Shown: one piece after another, positions 14,094 through 14,712 of the stretch | Layout of the letters: each line of letters begins with the position of its first letter | How positions within the stretch are numbered: the stretch's first letter is position 1 | Notes under the pieces: model-generated | What the model was told of the DNA's origin: nothing | The model's input: only the letters and a program-made list of their open reading frames with translations | Databases searched by the model: none | Program-made: the position numbers and the translations under genes | Source: JASJBU01 sp965372385 | Lineage (GTDB): Bacteria; Pseudomonadota; Gammaproteobacteria; Chromatiales; Chromatiaceae | DNA: 14,712 nt | Assembly: GCA_965372385.1 (NCBI GenBank) | Contig: CBDVCD010000060.1 | Coordinates: 1 to 14,712, forward strand | Reading direction: 5' to 3'

Positions 14094-14712
14094 TTACTTC
14101 GAATACTCATATTTGCACCCTTCGCAAGTCAGGTCGCTCATGGCAAGTTGCACACGCATAAATTCAATCAGCTCCGGTAATAATCTGGCGATAGCTCTGT
14201 TTGCCGCCACCACGCCGCCATAGGGAGTGTTTTCAGGTGCAGGTTCGCTGAAAGACAACACTTGAGTCGCGAGCACCCGCCGGTGGATCTGATCAACAAG
14301 CACGAGCCGCAAACTCAATTGCACAATACTGCCGCCCCCTTCAAACACCTGCCGTAAATGCAACATTTCGGTGTCGAGACGCAACTGCGCTGCAACCGGC
14401 GCGGGCGTCTCGAGCACTACATGAAACAATCCACTATGTTCCAGGGCTTGTGTAATGATTGGTCTTAACATGTGAGCGGGTGTATCCACCCACTTGTTGT
14501 GCGTGAAGTAATCAAGTCGGTGACGTTCCTGCACATAGGCCATCAGAGAGGTATCGTAACCGGGTGCTCCTCGGGGCTGGGAAACCCACAAGATGAGACG
14601 GGGTGCACCGACTGCTGCCTGTGCCAGCTCTATATTATTCGGAAACTCCAGCATGTAGATCTTGACTGCAGCCTTGGATTGCTTGCCAGGCAAAGACGTA
14701 CAGGCCTGCAAC
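14094..14712 (-). CDS. ABC-transport auxiliary lipoprotein (PqiC/YmbA-like), signal peptide cut by window edge
   Basis: Outer-membrane or periplasmic lipoprotein of the ABC_trans_aux family, which accompanies MCE/MlaD-type lipid transport systems. The visible frame begins LQAC, a lipobox with the lipidated Cys at 14700-14702, so only the signal peptide of about 15-20 residues lies outside. Counting from LQAC, family features are PRGAPGYDTSLMAYV (about 49-63), the strongly conserved HRLDYFTHNKWVDTPAHML segment (68-86), and later the VLVDQIHRRVLATQVLSFSEPAPE strands (about 135-158). The C-terminus is LTCEGCKYEYSK, with a C-x2-C pair that I do not recall from the family. As the last gene of an operon entering from the right, it predicts MlaE/MlaF/MlaD-like (permease, ATPase, MCE) genes just beyond the window. 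Its role is probably phospholipid movement across the envelope, inferred from the family. Confidence 0.88.
   Translation of the reverse strand, partial: LQACTSLPGKQSKAAVKIYMLEFPNNIELAQAAVGAPRLILWVSQPRGAPGYDTSLMAYVQERHRLDYFTHNKWVDTPAHMLRPIITQALEHSGLFHVVLETPAPVAAQLRLDTEMLHLRQVFEGGGSIVQLSLRLVLVDQIHRRVLATQVLSFSEPAPENTPYGGVVAANRAIARLLPELIEFMRVQLAMSDLTCEGCKYEYSK

Noticed and set aside
1..14712. Search by eye for tRNA, rRNA, CRISPR repeats, insertion-sequence ends or phage genes
   Set aside because: Nothing with supporting structure or repeated units was found.

Overview
The window looks like chromosomal DNA of a Gram-negative bacterium, most probably a gammaproteobacterium. It carries an RND tripartite pump with a lipoprotein adaptor, a YbhF-type ABC-2 exporter, an LpxR-type lipid A 3'-O-deacylase and a PqiC/YmbA-type auxiliary lipoprotein, all of which need an outer membrane. 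By eye, G+C is in the mid 50s over most of the window and visibly lower in the lpxR-like gene. The species cannot be named from sequence alone. Every gene I accept lies on the minus strand, so the window reads from right to left.

Right side (14712 to 11760): the end of an operon entering from outside supplies a PqiC-like ABC-transport auxiliary lipoprotein, missing only its signal peptide. A 160-base gap follows, then an LpxR-family outer-membrane lipid A deacylase and, 20 bases later, an MFS transporter with a GTG start. This part concerns the envelope.

Centre (11759 to 1364): just past the MFS stop codon lies a likely promoter. A near-perfect palindrome centred on ACCGATCGGT overlaps its predicted start site. 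It drives a TetR-family repressor gene that runs into an RND adaptor lipoprotein (TGATG stop/start) and then an RND/HAE-1 inner-membrane pump (ATGA overlap). After a 141-base gap with two inverted repeats come an HlyD-type membrane fusion protein, a double ABC ATPase and two ABC-2 permeases (again with an ATGA overlap). That second block has the make-up of the E. coli ybhGFSR exporter. A proton-driven pump and an ATP-driven exporter therefore sit in series behind one TetR gene. No TolC-type outer-membrane factor is present.

Left side (1363 to 1): a stretch with no intact gene contains a decayed coiled-coil reading frame that resembles part of a YhaN/SMC-like ATPase and is broken by an amber codon. 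It also contains a possible 44-codon small ORF with a good ribosome binding site. Then comes a second HlyD-type fusion protein, paralogous to the first and cut by the window edge, which suggests a second ABC exporter beyond it. I see no RNA gene, CRISPR array, insertion sequence or phage gene. The families are well known. The less ordinary points are the combined RND + ABC layout, the clear operator, the asymmetric ATPase and the gene remnant at the junction.
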